Shown here one piece after another: positions 48,890 through 56,738 of a stretch of 64,000 bases of DNA. The stretch lies in assembly GCF_039614715.1 (NCBI RefSeq), contig NZ_CP154857.1, forward strand, positions 4,030,001 to 4,094,000. The letters run 5' to 3'. A program made the translations under genes and the position numbers. Under the pieces are notes generated by a model. That model saw only the letters and a program-made list of their open reading frames with translations, was not told the DNA's origin and made no database searches. Position 1 is the first letter of the stretch; every line of letters starts with the position of its first letter. Source of the DNA: Microbacterium sp. AZCO (lineage in GTDB: Bacteria > Actinomycetota > Actinomycetes > Actinomycetales > Microbacteriaceae).

Positions 48890-50124
48890 CGCGGGGCCTC
48901 CCAGCGGACGGTGATGCCCGGTGCGCCGGGCCGGGCGGGCAGGCGCGACAGATCGACGCGCAGGTCCTGGTTCGGTACGGACCACGCCTCCTCCGCCAGG
49001 CGGCGCACCGCGACGGCGAGGAGGCTCCGCGTCGCGGGCTCACCGGGGCAGCGATGGCCCGTCTCCATCGGCCCCGCACCCTGTGGCACGACGGCCGGGT
49101 GACCGACGGGGAGCGGCGGCAGCTCCCCGGGGGCCGCATCCGTCTCGGGCAGCTGCTGCGCGGGGTCGAACCGCCACGCCTCGTGCCACTCTCGCGGATG
49201 CCGGTTCGTCGCGAAGAGGTCGAGCACGACCCAGTCGCCGGGAGCGATCCGCGCCTCTCTCCACTCGAGGCCCCGTGCCGCGGTGCCGCCGACGATCGGG
49301 AACAGCGGGGTCGTGCGCCGCACCTCGTCGCAGAAGGCCGCGAGCATCGTGTCGTCGCGCACGACGGGCTCCCGCCACTCGGGATGCCGGTGCAGGGCGA
49401 GCGCCCCGAAAGCGATGAAGCGGGCGACGGCGACGGTCGGCCGCACGAGGTTGAGAAGCTCGACGGCGGCCGTGTCCGGGTCGAGGCCCGCGTCCGCGAT
49501 GATGCGGAGCGGTCGCGACGACGTCGGGGAGGCGCGCGTGACGACTCCTCGCGCCCAGGCCTCCGATCGGCGGCGCAGGGCGCGTCCGCGCCCGTTGCGC
49601 CAGGCGAACGATCCCGCCCCGTCGATCATGGCGGTCATCTCCCCGGTGCGCGCGCGCACGTCGTCGCTCGTCGCCGAGATGCCGAGCCACGCGAGCACGG
49701 CGCGGGTGAGCGTCTCGGAGGTGCTCTCGAGCACCCGCTCGACGTCGCCCGGACGGCGGTGTGCGGATGCGGCATCCCAGGCGCTCTCGAAGGCCTGGGT
49801 CAGCGCGACCTCGCCCTCGCCGTCGAGCGCCTCGAGGAAGAGCGCTTTGCGCGCGCGGTGGGCCCCGCCGGCGAGGGTCTGCACGCTGCCCTCGTCCTGC
49901 AGCGAGTGCAGCACCGAGCGGGGCATGGCGCTCTCACGCGTGAACCGCTCGTCCTCGTAGAAGAAGCGGGCGGCCGCTGCGCCGCGCAGGAGCAGCACGG
50001 GACGCGCCATGAGCCGCGTCCGGAAGGCGTCGGTGCCGAGTCGTTCGAAGCGCCGGTGGCCGAAGAGGTACCCCTCGCGCAGGAGTGCGAGCGAGGAGTC
50101 TCCCGGCAGGCGCGCAACGTCCAT
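48886..50124 (-). CDS. Cytochrome P450, CYP152 (peroxygenase) type
   Basis: This 412-residue P450 has the heme-ligand region GAGPMETGHRCPGEPA (Cys about residue 360), with the TGHRCPGE form specific to CYP152 fatty-acid peroxygenases/decarboxylases. In the I helix the usual acid-alcohol pair is replaced by Arg-Pro (LLNLVRPTVAVARFIAFGALAL, about residue 229), the CYP152 hallmark that binds the substrate carboxylate and supports H2O2 use. It would hydroxylate or decarboxylate fatty acids with peroxide and without a redox partner; none is encoded nearby. It is preceded by TACCGT 6 nt before the ATG, suggesting a leaderless start. Confidence 0.92.
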   Translation of the reverse strand: MDVARLPGDSSLALLREGYLFGHRRFERLGTDAFRTRLMARPVLLLRGAAAARFFYEDERFTRESAMPRSVLHSLQDEGSVQTLAGGAHRARKALFLEALDGEGEVALTQAFESAWDAASAHRRPGDVERVLESTSETLTRAVLAWLGISATSDDVRARTGEMTAMIDGAGSFAWRNGRGRALRRRSEAWARGVVTRASPTSSRPLRIIADAGLDPDTAAVELLNLVRPTVAVARFIAFGALALHRHPEWREPVVRDDTMLAAFCDEVRRTTPLFPIVGGTAARGLEWREARIAPGDWVVLDLFATNRHPREWHEAWRFDPAQQLPETDAAPGELPPLPVGHPAVVPQGAGPMETGHRCPGEPATRSLLAVAVRRLAEEAWSVPNQDLRVDLSRLPARPGAPGITVRWEAPR

Positions 50125-50130
50125 GCCGCG

Positions 50131-50170
50131 ACGGTAGTGAGGCGGCGATCGCCCGGCTGAGCCCCTTGAC
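50131..50170 (-). promoter_or_regulatory. GTCAAG-N28-TACCGT promoter, leaderless, of the P450 gene
   Basis: On the minus strand GTCAAG (50170-50165) is followed after 28 nt by TACCGT (50136-50131), with the P450 ATG 6 nt further. On the plus strand the same site gives TTGACG, then 17 nt, then TAGCGA, which could serve the rightward DUF7882 gene. Confidence 0.5.
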
Positions 50171-50237
50171 GGGGCACCGGGCGGGCGGTAGCGACGGCGC
50201 CTCTCCCGCTGGCCGGATGACCGGCGTACCCTAACGA

Positions 50238-50336
50238 ATGGCGGTCGTCAAGGGCGTATGCGCACACTCCCGATCCCCCGAATGGTTGTCCGAGCAGCGG
50301 GTGGATGCGCGCGCGAACCAGCGCAATCAGACCTGA
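50238..50336 (+). CDS. Possible leaderless 32-aa leader peptide
   Basis: An ATG at 50238 follows TACCCT (50227-50232) by 5 nt and opens a 32-codon frame (MAVVKGVCAHSRSPEW ...) ending 41 nt before the DUF7882 start. The peptide is basic and shows no family. It may be a regulatory upstream frame or may not be translated at all; I report it because the -10/ATG spacing equals that of other leaderless genes here. Confidence 0.3.
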   Translation: MAVVKGVCAHSRSPEWLSEQRVDARANQRNQT

Positions 50337-50345
50337 GGCGGGATG

Positions 50346-50361
50346 GATCACCCAGGTGATC
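50346..50361 (+). promoter_or_regulatory. GATCACC-CA-GGTGATC inverted repeat before DUF7882 gene
   Basis: Seven-base perfect arms with a 2-nt centre lie 16 nt before the ATG and just upstream of its GAGGAG. It could be an operator or a hairpin that affects ribosome access. Confidence 0.45.
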
Positions 50362-50377
50362 AGCGAGGAGCACGCCG

Positions 50378-50713
50378 ATGGGAAAGTTCGTCTACGAAGG
50401 GGTCGTCAAGGTCGATTTCGAAGACCGCACGCTGGCGCACCTCCAGCTCGTCATCGGGACGAAGCTGCGACGCGGCGAGGCTTTCCACTTCAGCTGGCGG
50501 GACGACCCGAGCATCGGCGACGGTCGCACGACGGTCTGGATCCACCCGCGCTGCTCGCTCGTGTACAAGTTCTACGGCAGCCGCCGCCCCTCGCTCAACC
50601 GCGCGTGGATCGACGCGCTCTCCTTCACCGCGAACTCCCCCTCGGGCCTCTACGTCGTTCCCGAGCCGGCGGAGTACGCCGAGCCGCAGAAACTGACCGA
50701 TGAAGCGCATTGA
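50378..50713 (+). CDS. DUF7882-like small protein, paralogue of the protein at 60039
   Basis: This 111-residue protein (MGKFVYEGVVKVDFEDRTLAHLQLVIGTKLRRGEAFHFSW) shares the order (M/Y)xYxG, phi-x-(F/M)EDR.LAHLQ/ALAQLK.VI.TKLRRGEAF..SW, then WIHPRCSLVYKF and RAWIDALSFTANSPSGL, with the protein encoded at 60039-60365. These are short Microbacteriaceae-type proteins of unknown function that I recall as DUF7882 or mis-annotated as ATP-dependent DNA ligase. GAGGAG precedes the ATG. Its 3' end overlaps the next gene by 14 nt. Confidence 0.82.
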   Translation: MGKFVYEGVVKVDFEDRTLAHLQLVIGTKLRRGEAFHFSWRDDPSIGDGRTTVWIHPRCSLVYKFYGSRRPSLNRAWIDALSFTANSPSGLYVVPEPAEYAEPQKLTDEAH

Positions 50714-50948
50714 CATCATCTACGGCGGCCACTCGTACAGCGTGGGTGGCCGCGAGCTCGACGAGATCCAGAACGAGATCGTCACGGGGCTCGCGAACGG
50801 TCACCACTGGCTCAAGGTGAACGACGGGGAGGGCATGAAACGGGATGCCTTCCTGCTCATCACCCCGGGCTCGAACGTCTCCCTCGTCCCGATCCCCTCC
50901 GAGGTGCCCGGATTCGAGCACGACCTCACGCCGCCGGCGCAGCCGTAG
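50700..50948 (+). CDS. Hypothetical protein, 82 residues
   Basis: This protein (MKRIDIIYGGHSYSVGGRELDEIQNEI, then GHHWLKVNDGEG) is small and soluble and has no family that I recognise. It overlaps the DUF7882 gene by 14 nt in another frame, so it is translationally coupled to it and may form a complex with it. It converges with the ABC permease gene, with 8 bp between stop codons. Confidence 0.75.
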   Translation: MKRIDIIYGGHSYSVGGRELDEIQNEIVTGLANGHHWLKVNDGEGMKRDAFLLITPGSNVSLVPIPSEVPGFEHDLTPPAQP

Positions 50949-50956
50949 GCGTCGTC

Positions 50957-51949
50957 TCAGCCCTTCAGTCCGCTCGTGCTGACACCCTGGATGATCTGCT
51001 TCTGACCGAGGAAGAAGATGATGATCATCGGGATGGTCGCGATGACGGAGGCCGTCACGATGATCTCCCAGTGCCACTCGCCGCCGAAGCCGAACGCGTC
51101 CACGAGCGACTTGAGGCCCCGGGGGATCGTGAAGGTCGATGAGTCGCGCAGGTAGATGAGGGCCCGCATGAGGTCGGTCCACACGGCCTGCACCTCGAAG
51201 ACGAGCGTGACGGCGAGCGCCGGCTTCGTCAGGGGCAGGGCGATGCGCCAGAACACGCCCCATTGGGATGCGCCGTCGACGCGCGCCGCCTCGAAGAGCT
51301 CCCGGGGAAGCCCCAGCATGAACTGCCGCAGCAGGAAGATGTAGAACGCACTGCCGAAGAGGTTCCCGGCCCACAGGGGCGTCAGCGTGCCGACCAGCCC
51401 GAGCGCGTTCCAGATGAGGAACGTCGGGATCATCGTGACGGCGCCGGGCAGCATCATCGATCCCAGCACGAGGGCGAACAGCGCGCCCCGGCCGCGGAAG
51501 CGGAAGTACGCGAAGCCCCACGCCACCATCGCGCTCGAGAAGGTCACGGTCACGGCGGCGAGCACGGTCACGATGGCCGTGTTGAGGAGCCACAGGCCGA
51601 CAGGCGCCTGCTCCCACACCGAGAGGTAGTTCTCGAGGGTGAAGGTCTTCGGGATGAGTGCATTGTCGAACACCTCGCCGCGCGGCTTGAACGAGGCGCT
51701 CACGAGCCAGATGAAGGGGTAGGCGAAGACGACGGTCAGCACGGTGAGCGCCGCGATGACGAAGCCCCTGCGGATGCGGCGGCCGCGACGAGCGGACCGC
51801 GTCGAGACCGTGCCCGCACGGCGTCGGCGGCCGCGCGGCGGCGGGGAGGCGGCATCCCTCCCCGGCGAGACCGTGGGCATGTCGCCGCTCGGGTGCGGAT
51901 CGCGCTCGTACTCGCGACCGGGGACGCCGCCCGGCAGGACGCGGCTCAT
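50957..51949 (-). CDS. Sugar ABC transporter permease (MalG-type)
   Basis: This 330-residue permease has a long basic, Pro-rich cytoplasmic N-terminus (about 60 residues) before six membrane segments and the EAA loop ELFEAARVDGASQWGVFWRIALPLTKP. It ends IIQGVSTSGLKG, as in CUT1 MalG-like proteins. The start at 51949 overlaps the preceding stop by 4 nt. The next in-frame ATG, at residue 24, would shorten the N-terminus but loses this coupling. Confidence 0.9.
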   Translation of the reverse strand: MSRVLPGGVPGREYERDPHPSGDMPTVSPGRDAASPPPRGRRRRAGTVSTRSARRGRRIRRGFVIAALTVLTVVFAYPFIWLVSASFKPRGEVFDNALIPKTFTLENYLSVWEQAPVGLWLLNTAIVTVLAAVTVTFSSAMVAWGFAYFRFRGRGALFALVLGSMMLPGAVTMIPTFLIWNALGLVGTLTPLWAGNLFGSAFYIFLLRQFMLGLPRELFEAARVDGASQWGVFWRIALPLTKPALAVTLVFEVQAVWTDLMRALIYLRDSSTFTIPRGLKSLVDAFGFGGEWHWEIIVTASVIATIPMIIIFFLGQKQIIQGVSTSGLKG

Positions 51950-52920
51950 TTCGGGCCCTCGCCCTCGTAGTAGACCACTCGTCGCGACACGAGCAGCTGC
52001 ACCGCCGTGACGATCATGATGATGACGAAGAGCACCCAGGCCATCGCCGACGCGTACCCCATGTGCAGGAACGTGAACGCCTGCTGGAAGAGGTAGATCA
52101 CGTAGAACAGCGCCGCGTCGTTGCCGTAGGTCGTGTTGCCCGCGCCGAAGAACGCCGTGTAGGCCTCATCGAACGTCTGCAGCCCCGCGATCGTGTTGAC
52201 CACGATGATGAAGAACAGGGCAGGGCTGATCATCGGCAGCGTCACGCTGAAGGACTGCCGCCAGAAGCCCGCGCCGTCGATGCGCGCCGACTCGTAGAGC
52301 TCCTCGGGCACGTTCTGCAGCGCCGCGAGCAGGATGATGACCGACGCGCCGACCGTCCACAGGCTCATGAGGATGAGGCCGGGTTTGACCCACGCGGGGT
52401 CCGTCGTCCACGACGGCCCGGTGATGCCGAACCACCCGAGCACCGTGTTGATGAGCCCGTTCTGCCCGTTGAAGAGCAGGAGGAACAGGATGCCGACCGC
52501 GACCGGCGGCGTCATCTTGGGTAGGAAGAACATCGTGCGGAAGAAGCTCGAGCTGCGCCCCGCCCGGTTCAGCAGCAAGGCGAGCGAGAGCGCCACGATG
52601 ACGTGCAGCGGCACCTGCAGGACCGTGAAGAAGATCGTGTTGCCGATCGCCTGGAAGACCTTCGGATCCTGCAGGAGGTCGCGGTAGTTCTGCAGTCCGA
52701 CGTAGTTCGGATCGTTGATGACGTCGTAGTCGGTGAGCGACAGGTAGGCGCTGTAGATGAGGGGCCACGCCGTGAAGACGACGAAGCCGATGATCCACGG
52801 CGACAGGAAGAGCAGCGCGGAGAAGAGGTTGCGTCGCCGGGCGCGCCGCCGCGCCCGGCGCCTGTCCGGCGCCGGGGCGGGCGCGGACAGGCCGGGCGCG
52901 GCGGGCGTGGCGACGGTCAT
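51946..52920 (-). CDS. Sugar ABC transporter permease (MalF-type)
   Basis: This 324-residue permease begins MTVATPAAPG with a very Arg-rich segment (RRRARRRARRR) before six membrane segments. The EAA loop is ELYESARIDGAGFWRQSF, then TLPMISP. ATG 52920 directly follows the binding-protein stop by 1 nt. It forms the channel with the MalG-type protein downstream. No ATPase or catabolic gene is linked, so the substrate of this third importer is open. Confidence 0.92.
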   Translation of the reverse strand: MTVATPAAPGLSAPAPAPDRRRARRRARRRNLFSALLFLSPWIIGFVVFTAWPLIYSAYLSLTDYDVINDPNYVGLQNYRDLLQDPKVFQAIGNTIFFTVLQVPLHVIVALSLALLLNRAGRSSSFFRTMFFLPKMTPPVAVGILFLLLFNGQNGLINTVLGWFGITGPSWTTDPAWVKPGLILMSLWTVGASVIILLAALQNVPEELYESARIDGAGFWRQSFSVTLPMISPALFFIIVVNTIAGLQTFDEAYTAFFGAGNTTYGNDAALFYVIYLFQQAFTFLHMGYASAMAWVLFVIIMIVTAVQLLVSRRVVYYEGEGPK

Positions 52921-52921
52921 G

Positions 52922-54316
52922 TCAGCTGCTCTTCCCGCCGTTGTCGAGCTTGGCCCACGCCTTGTCGAGGGCGTCCTGCGCCGTCTTCTGCGCCTTCTTG
53001 AGGGCGTCCTCGGGCTTCGCCTGGCCGTTGAGCACGGAGTTGACGGCATCCTGCATCGCCGTCGTGAACTCCGCGTCGGCGGGGTTGGCGGGCAGCGCGA
53101 AGGTGTTGTTGTTCGCCTCGTACATCTTCTTCACCGCGGTGTCCCACGGCTCTCCGCCGGAGGTGACCATGCCCTGGATCATCGTGTCGGCGTCGGCGTT
53201 GCCGGTGAGGATGCCGGTGAACGGCTTCCCGTCCTTCGTGCGGGCGTCGATGCGGGCGTTCGCAGCGGCCTCCCACGCCTTGACCGACGTCATGGACTTC
53301 GCCCAGCGGCACGCGGCCTCGGGGTTGGCGCTGCCGGCGGGGATCGCCCACGCCGAGCCCGACGCGTAGGCGATCGTGTCGCCCTTCTTGTCGCGCACGG
53401 TGTCGAAGGCCATCGGAGCCGTCGGGGAGACGTCGTTCAGGACGTTGACGTACCACTGCTCCATGGGCATCGCGCCGAGCACGTTCGTCGCGAACTGATT
53501 GCCCTCCCCGAAGAAGTCGGCCGAGTCGCGGTAGGCCTTGACGGCGCTGAACCCGCCCTGGTCGTCGTAGATCGACACGGCCCACGTGAGCGCCTCGACG
53601 ACCTTCGGATCGTCGAGCTGCGCCTTCTTGCCGTCCTGCGAGATGAGGTCGGCGCCGTTCGCCTTGGCCCACAGCGGCAGGAACTCCGGCATCTTGCTGT
53701 CGTACCCGATGACCGAGAGCTTGCCCCCGTCGGACTTCGTGAGCTTCTTGTTCGCCGCGCTGACGGCATCCCAATCCGACCCGTTCACGTCGTCGAGCGA
53801 CACGCCTGCCGCGTCGAGCAGCTGGGAGTTGGCCATCGTCAGCTGCACCGTGTTGAACTCCGGGATGCCGTACACCTTGCCGTCGAGCGTCACCTGGTCG
53901 ATCGCGGCCGGCACGAACTGATTCGTGTCGATCCCCTCGCCCTCGATGCAGCTGTCGAGGGGCACGATCGCGCCGCGGGCGGCGAGCGAGCCGATCTGAT
54001 TGCGGTCGGCGTAGACGATGTCCGGCGGCTTGCCCGACGCGACGGCGGAGAGGAACTGCTGCAGATCGAGCTCCCCCTCGATGAGCTTGACGTCCACTCC
54101 GTCGCCGAGCTCCTTCTTCGCCAGATCCATCCGCGACGTGGCCACCTCGTCGACGCCCGAGAATCCCATGACGGAGAGCGTCCCGCTGAGCGGCGACGCC
54201 GAGTCGTACTGGGCGTTCGAGTCGTTCGCACCGCCCGTCCCCACCGCGCACCCGGTCGCGGTGAGGGTCAGCGCGGCGAGCGCGCCCCCGAGAAGCGCCC
54301 TTGCTGTCCTGCGCAT
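52922..54316 (-). CDS. Sugar ABC transporter substrate-binding lipoprotein
   Basis: This 464-residue lipoprotein has a signal ending in TATGC (Cys about residue 23). The solute-binding family 1 pattern follows (LSVMGFSGVDEVATSRMDLAKKEL; PPDIVYADRNQIGSLAARG; YGIPEFNTVQLTMANSQLLDAAG). AAGGAGG lies 9 nt before the ATG. It is the first gene of a three-gene importer without catabolic partners. Two promoter candidates lie upstream (54359-54398 and 54459-54487). Confidence 0.93.
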   Translation of the reverse strand: MRRTARALLGGALAALTLTATGCAVGTGGANDSNAQYDSASPLSGTLSVMGFSGVDEVATSRMDLAKKELGDGVDVKLIEGELDLQQFLSAVASGKPPDIVYADRNQIGSLAARGAIVPLDSCIEGEGIDTNQFVPAAIDQVTLDGKVYGIPEFNTVQLTMANSQLLDAAGVSLDDVNGSDWDAVSAANKKLTKSDGGKLSVIGYDSKMPEFLPLWAKANGADLISQDGKKAQLDDPKVVEALTWAVSIYDDQGGFSAVKAYRDSADFFGEGNQFATNVLGAMPMEQWYVNVLNDVSPTAPMAFDTVRDKKGDTIAYASGSAWAIPAGSANPEAACRWAKSMTSVKAWEAAANARIDARTKDGKPFTGILTGNADADTMIQGMVTSGGEPWDTAVKKMYEANNNTFALPANPADAEFTTAMQDAVNSVLNGQAKPEDALKKAQKTAQDALDKAWAKLDNGGKSS

Positions 54317-54358
54317 CTCCTGCCTCCTTCCACCCGCCGAGAAGTAGGCGGTGGGGAG

Positions 54359-54398
54359 AACGTAAGAACCGTCGCCGTATGGGGCCGAGCCCCTTGAC
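54359..54398 (-). promoter_or_regulatory. GTCAAG-N28-TACGTT element upstream of the third importer
   Basis: On the minus strand GTCAAG (54398-54393) and TACGTT (54364-54359) are 28 nt apart, with the ATG 42 nt further and a clear Shine-Dalgarno in between. On the plus strand the site reads TTGACC, 17 nt, TACACC, toward the small gene at 54588. Confidence 0.5.
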
Positions 54399-54458
54399 CA
54401 GTGCGGAGGACGGCGCTACACCGCGCGCGAATCGCACACCCGGTTGCGCTTATCGACC

Positions 54459-54487
54459 TTTGTAGGAAGGGGGTGCGGCAATGTCAA
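54459..54487 (-). promoter_or_regulatory. Housekeeping-type promoter TTGACA-N17-TACAAA
   Basis: On the minus strand TTGACA (54487-54482) and TACAAA (54464-54459) are 17 nt apart, a near-consensus vegetative promoter pointing at the binding-protein gene about 140 nt away. It overlaps a GTCAAG element on the plus strand. Confidence 0.6.
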
Positions 54488-54587
54488 GCCCCTCCTCCTG
54501 GTGCCGAACGGGGCGCACGCTCGGATCACGGGCACCGACGTCCCTTGATTCCGGGCGCCGGCGGCCGCGAGTGAATGAGGCACGACG

Positions 54588-54761
54588 ATGAGCAAGACGA
54601 CGACCCACCAGCGCCGCCGCGATGAGGCGGTCGATCCCTCGCAGCAGCCTGGATACGCGCCGGACCGGCGCTACCGCGCGGAGGAGGACTTCCGGCGCGT
54701 CGCCGGCAAGGGGTACATCCCCGTGCGGTCCTACCAGATCCCCGCGGACCGTCACGAGTGA
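54588..54761 (+). CDS. Small basic hypothetical protein (57 aa)
   Basis: This gene encodes MSKTTTHQRRRDEAVDPSQQ followed by an Arg/Tyr-rich stretch ending PVRSYQIPADRHE. It is hydrophilic and rich in Arg, with no membrane segment. It is followed 7 nt later by the next gene in the same direction. No family is recognised. Codon usage fits the neighbours, and the tight spacing supports a real gene. Confidence 0.65.
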   Translation: MSKTTTHQRRRDEAVDPSQQPGYAPDRRYRAEEDFRRVAGKGYIPVRSYQIPADRHE

Positions 54762-54768
54762 GGCGGCG

Positions 54769-55080
54769 ATGACGATATCGATGGCCGACGGCCACGTGCA
54801 CCAGCTCGAGCTGATCCCGCTGGGTGAAGGCTCCTGGCGGCTCTGCGATCGCAACGTCGAGGAGGACGACCCCGCAAGCATCGTCGCGTACATCGAGACG
54901 ACCGCCGAGGGACTCGAGGTCGTCTGGCTCCACGGCCGGCGAGGGTGGACGCATTTCACCGACCTGACCGACGTGCTGCGGGCCGCCGCGGCTGACCTCG
55001 CGCCGGGCGGACTCAACCGCCGGCAGCGCCCCTTCGCGATCCCGCACTTCCCGCCCCCGCCGAGGCGAGCCGCGCCCTAG
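54769..55080 (+). CDS. Hypothetical protein, 103 residues
   Basis: The protein (MTISMADGHVHQLELIPLGEGSWRLCDRNVEEDDPASIVAYIETTAEGLEVVWLHGRRG...) is a small alpha/beta protein with a Pro-rich end and no family that I know. GAGGCGG precedes the ATG at 54769. The frame is open upstream but would overlap the 57-aa gene. It ends 2 nt before the Rieske-FAD oxidoreductase gene, so the three form an operon. Confidence 0.72.
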   Translation: MTISMADGHVHQLELIPLGEGSWRLCDRNVEEDDPASIVAYIETTAEGLEVVWLHGRRGWTHFTDLTDVLRAAAADLAPGGLNRRQRPFAIPHFPPPPRRAAP

Positions 55081-55082
55081 GC

Positions 55083-56603
55083 ATGGTCGCTCCGACGTTC
55101 GTGCCGCCGGAGTCGCTCTGGGACCGCACCGCCGAGAAGGTCGTCTCCGACACCCGCCCCGACCGCGCCGACGTCGTGGTGGTCGGGGCGGGCCTGACGG
55201 GTCTCGCGACCGCCGTCCTGCTCGCCCGTCAGGGTCGGCGGGTGCTCGTGCTCGAGGCGCGCGTCGTCGGCGCCGTCACGACGGGCAACACGACCGGCAA
55301 GCTGAGCCTGCTGCAGGGCGCCGTCGCGAGCGGCATCCGCACGCACGCGGGCGACGACGTGCTGCGGGCCTACCTCGAGGCCAACCGCGAGGGGCAGGAG
55401 TGGATCCGCGCCGAGGCGGGTGACGATCCGGCGGTCATCCAGCCCCGCACGGCGTTCACCTACGCGACCACGCCGGAGGGCGACGACGCGCTGCACGCCG
55501 AGGCGGAGGCGCTCGTGGCGGGCGGCCTCGCCGTCGAGCGGGAGGGCCCGGGCGCGGACATCGGCGTACCCTTCCCCGTCACGAGCGCGCTCAGGATGCC
55601 GGGGCAGTGGCAGCTGCATCCCCTCCGGCTGCTCGCGGGTCTCGTCGCAGAGGTGCGTCGGCACGGCGGGAGGGTCGTGGCGGGATGCCGCGTCACGGGC
55701 GTCGACGTCTCGGAGCACGGCGTCCGCGTGCGCACCGCGACGGGTGACATCGACGCGCGGCTGGTCGTCCTGGCGACCGGCATCCCGATCCTCGACCGCG
55801 GGCTGTTCTTCGCCAAGGTCGTGCCATCGCGCTCCCTCGCCGCCGCCTACCGGCTGCCTCAGCACATCCGGGTTCCCGACGGCATGTACGTCTCCGTCGA
55901 CCCGCAGGCGCGGTCGCTCCGCGGGGCGCCGGTCGGGGTCGACCGGGAGCTGCTCGTCGCGGGCGGCGGTGGCTTCGTGCCGGGGCGCGAGGAGAGCGTG
56001 CGCGCGCGACGAGCCGAGCTCGACGCGTGGGTCGGCGAGCACTTCCCGGGCGCCGCGCGCGTCACGTGGTGGGCCGCCCAGGACTACCGCATGGTGACGA
56101 ACGTGCCGTTCGCGGGACCCATGCCGCGGGGCGGGGGCCGCATCTATACGGCGACGGGCTACAACAAGTGGGGGATGACCAACGCCGCCGCTGCGGCGCT
56201 CGCCATCGCCGGGGCGATCGCCGACCAGCCGCCGGTCTGGGCCGAGCGCCTGCGCACGGGCATGCCGAGCGTCACCGACGCCGGTGAGGCCGTGGCTGCG
56301 AACGCCGAAGTGGCCGGCCATCTCGTGGGCGGCTGGACGCGGGCGCAGATGTCGGCGAAGCCCGACGCGCCGCCCGCCGAGGGCGAGGGGCGCGTGGTGC
56401 GGTCGGGGCTCTCGCCCGTCGCCGAGTCGAGGGTCGACGGACGACTGTGCCGCCTCTCCGCCGTCTGCACGCACCTGGGCGGGATCGTCTCGTGGAACGA
56501 CGCCGAGCGCACGTGGGACTGCCCCCTGCACGGGTCCCGGTTCACCGCCGACGGCACGCTGCTCGAGGGGCCGGCGGTCGCCGACCTCGGGCCCGCGGGG
56601 TAG
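55083..56603 (+). CDS. FAD-dependent oxidoreductase with C-terminal Rieske [2Fe-2S] domain
   Basis: This 506-residue protein has a DAO-type FAD domain (VVVVGAGLTGLATAVLLARQGRRVLVLEA near residue 32; GYNKWGMTNAAAAALAIAG). A C-terminal Rieske domain follows, with the ligands in CTHLGG (about 462) and CPLHGS (about 481). This fusion is common in soil Actinobacteria and Bacillus (YhfW-like). The substrate is not known; electrons would pass between FAD and the iron-sulfur centre. The Rieske domain is compact and complete. Confidence 0.9.
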   Translation: MVAPTFVPPESLWDRTAEKVVSDTRPDRADVVVVGAGLTGLATAVLLARQGRRVLVLEARVVGAVTTGNTTGKLSLLQGAVASGIRTHAGDDVLRAYLEANREGQEWIRAEAGDDPAVIQPRTAFTYATTPEGDDALHAEAEALVAGGLAVEREGPGADIGVPFPVTSALRMPGQWQLHPLRLLAGLVAEVRRHGGRVVAGCRVTGVDVSEHGVRVRTATGDIDARLVVLATGIPILDRGLFFAKVVPSRSLAAAYRLPQHIRVPDGMYVSVDPQARSLRGAPVGVDRELLVAGGGGFVPGREESVRARRAELDAWVGEHFPGAARVTWWAAQDYRMVTNVPFAGPMPRGGGRIYTATGYNKWGMTNAAAAALAIAGAIADQPPVWAERLRTGMPSVTDAGEAVAANAEVAGHLVGGWTRAQMSAKPDAPPAEGEGRVVRSGLSPVAESRVDGRLCRLSAVCTHLGGIVSWNDAERTWDCPLHGSRFTADGTLLEGPAVADLGPAG

Positions 56604-56651
56604 GTCGGGGAGGCATCCACTCACGTCCGCGTGCCCACGTCGCGACGCTTT

Positions 56652-56690
56652 GTCAACCCGATTTCGCGGCGACGGGGGCCTCATTAGCGT
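56652..56690 (+). promoter_or_regulatory. GTCAAC-N27-TAGCGT promoter-like element
   Basis: GTCAAC (56652-56657) and TAGCGT (56685-56690) are 27 nt apart upstream of the SDR gene (ATG 56739). Here both flanking genes run rightward, which supports the reading of the element in this direction. Confidence 0.5.
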
Positions 56691-56738
56691 CGAGGCCGAA
56701 ACCGCTTCCCCCCGGAGCGGGCCGGACAGGAGACGACG

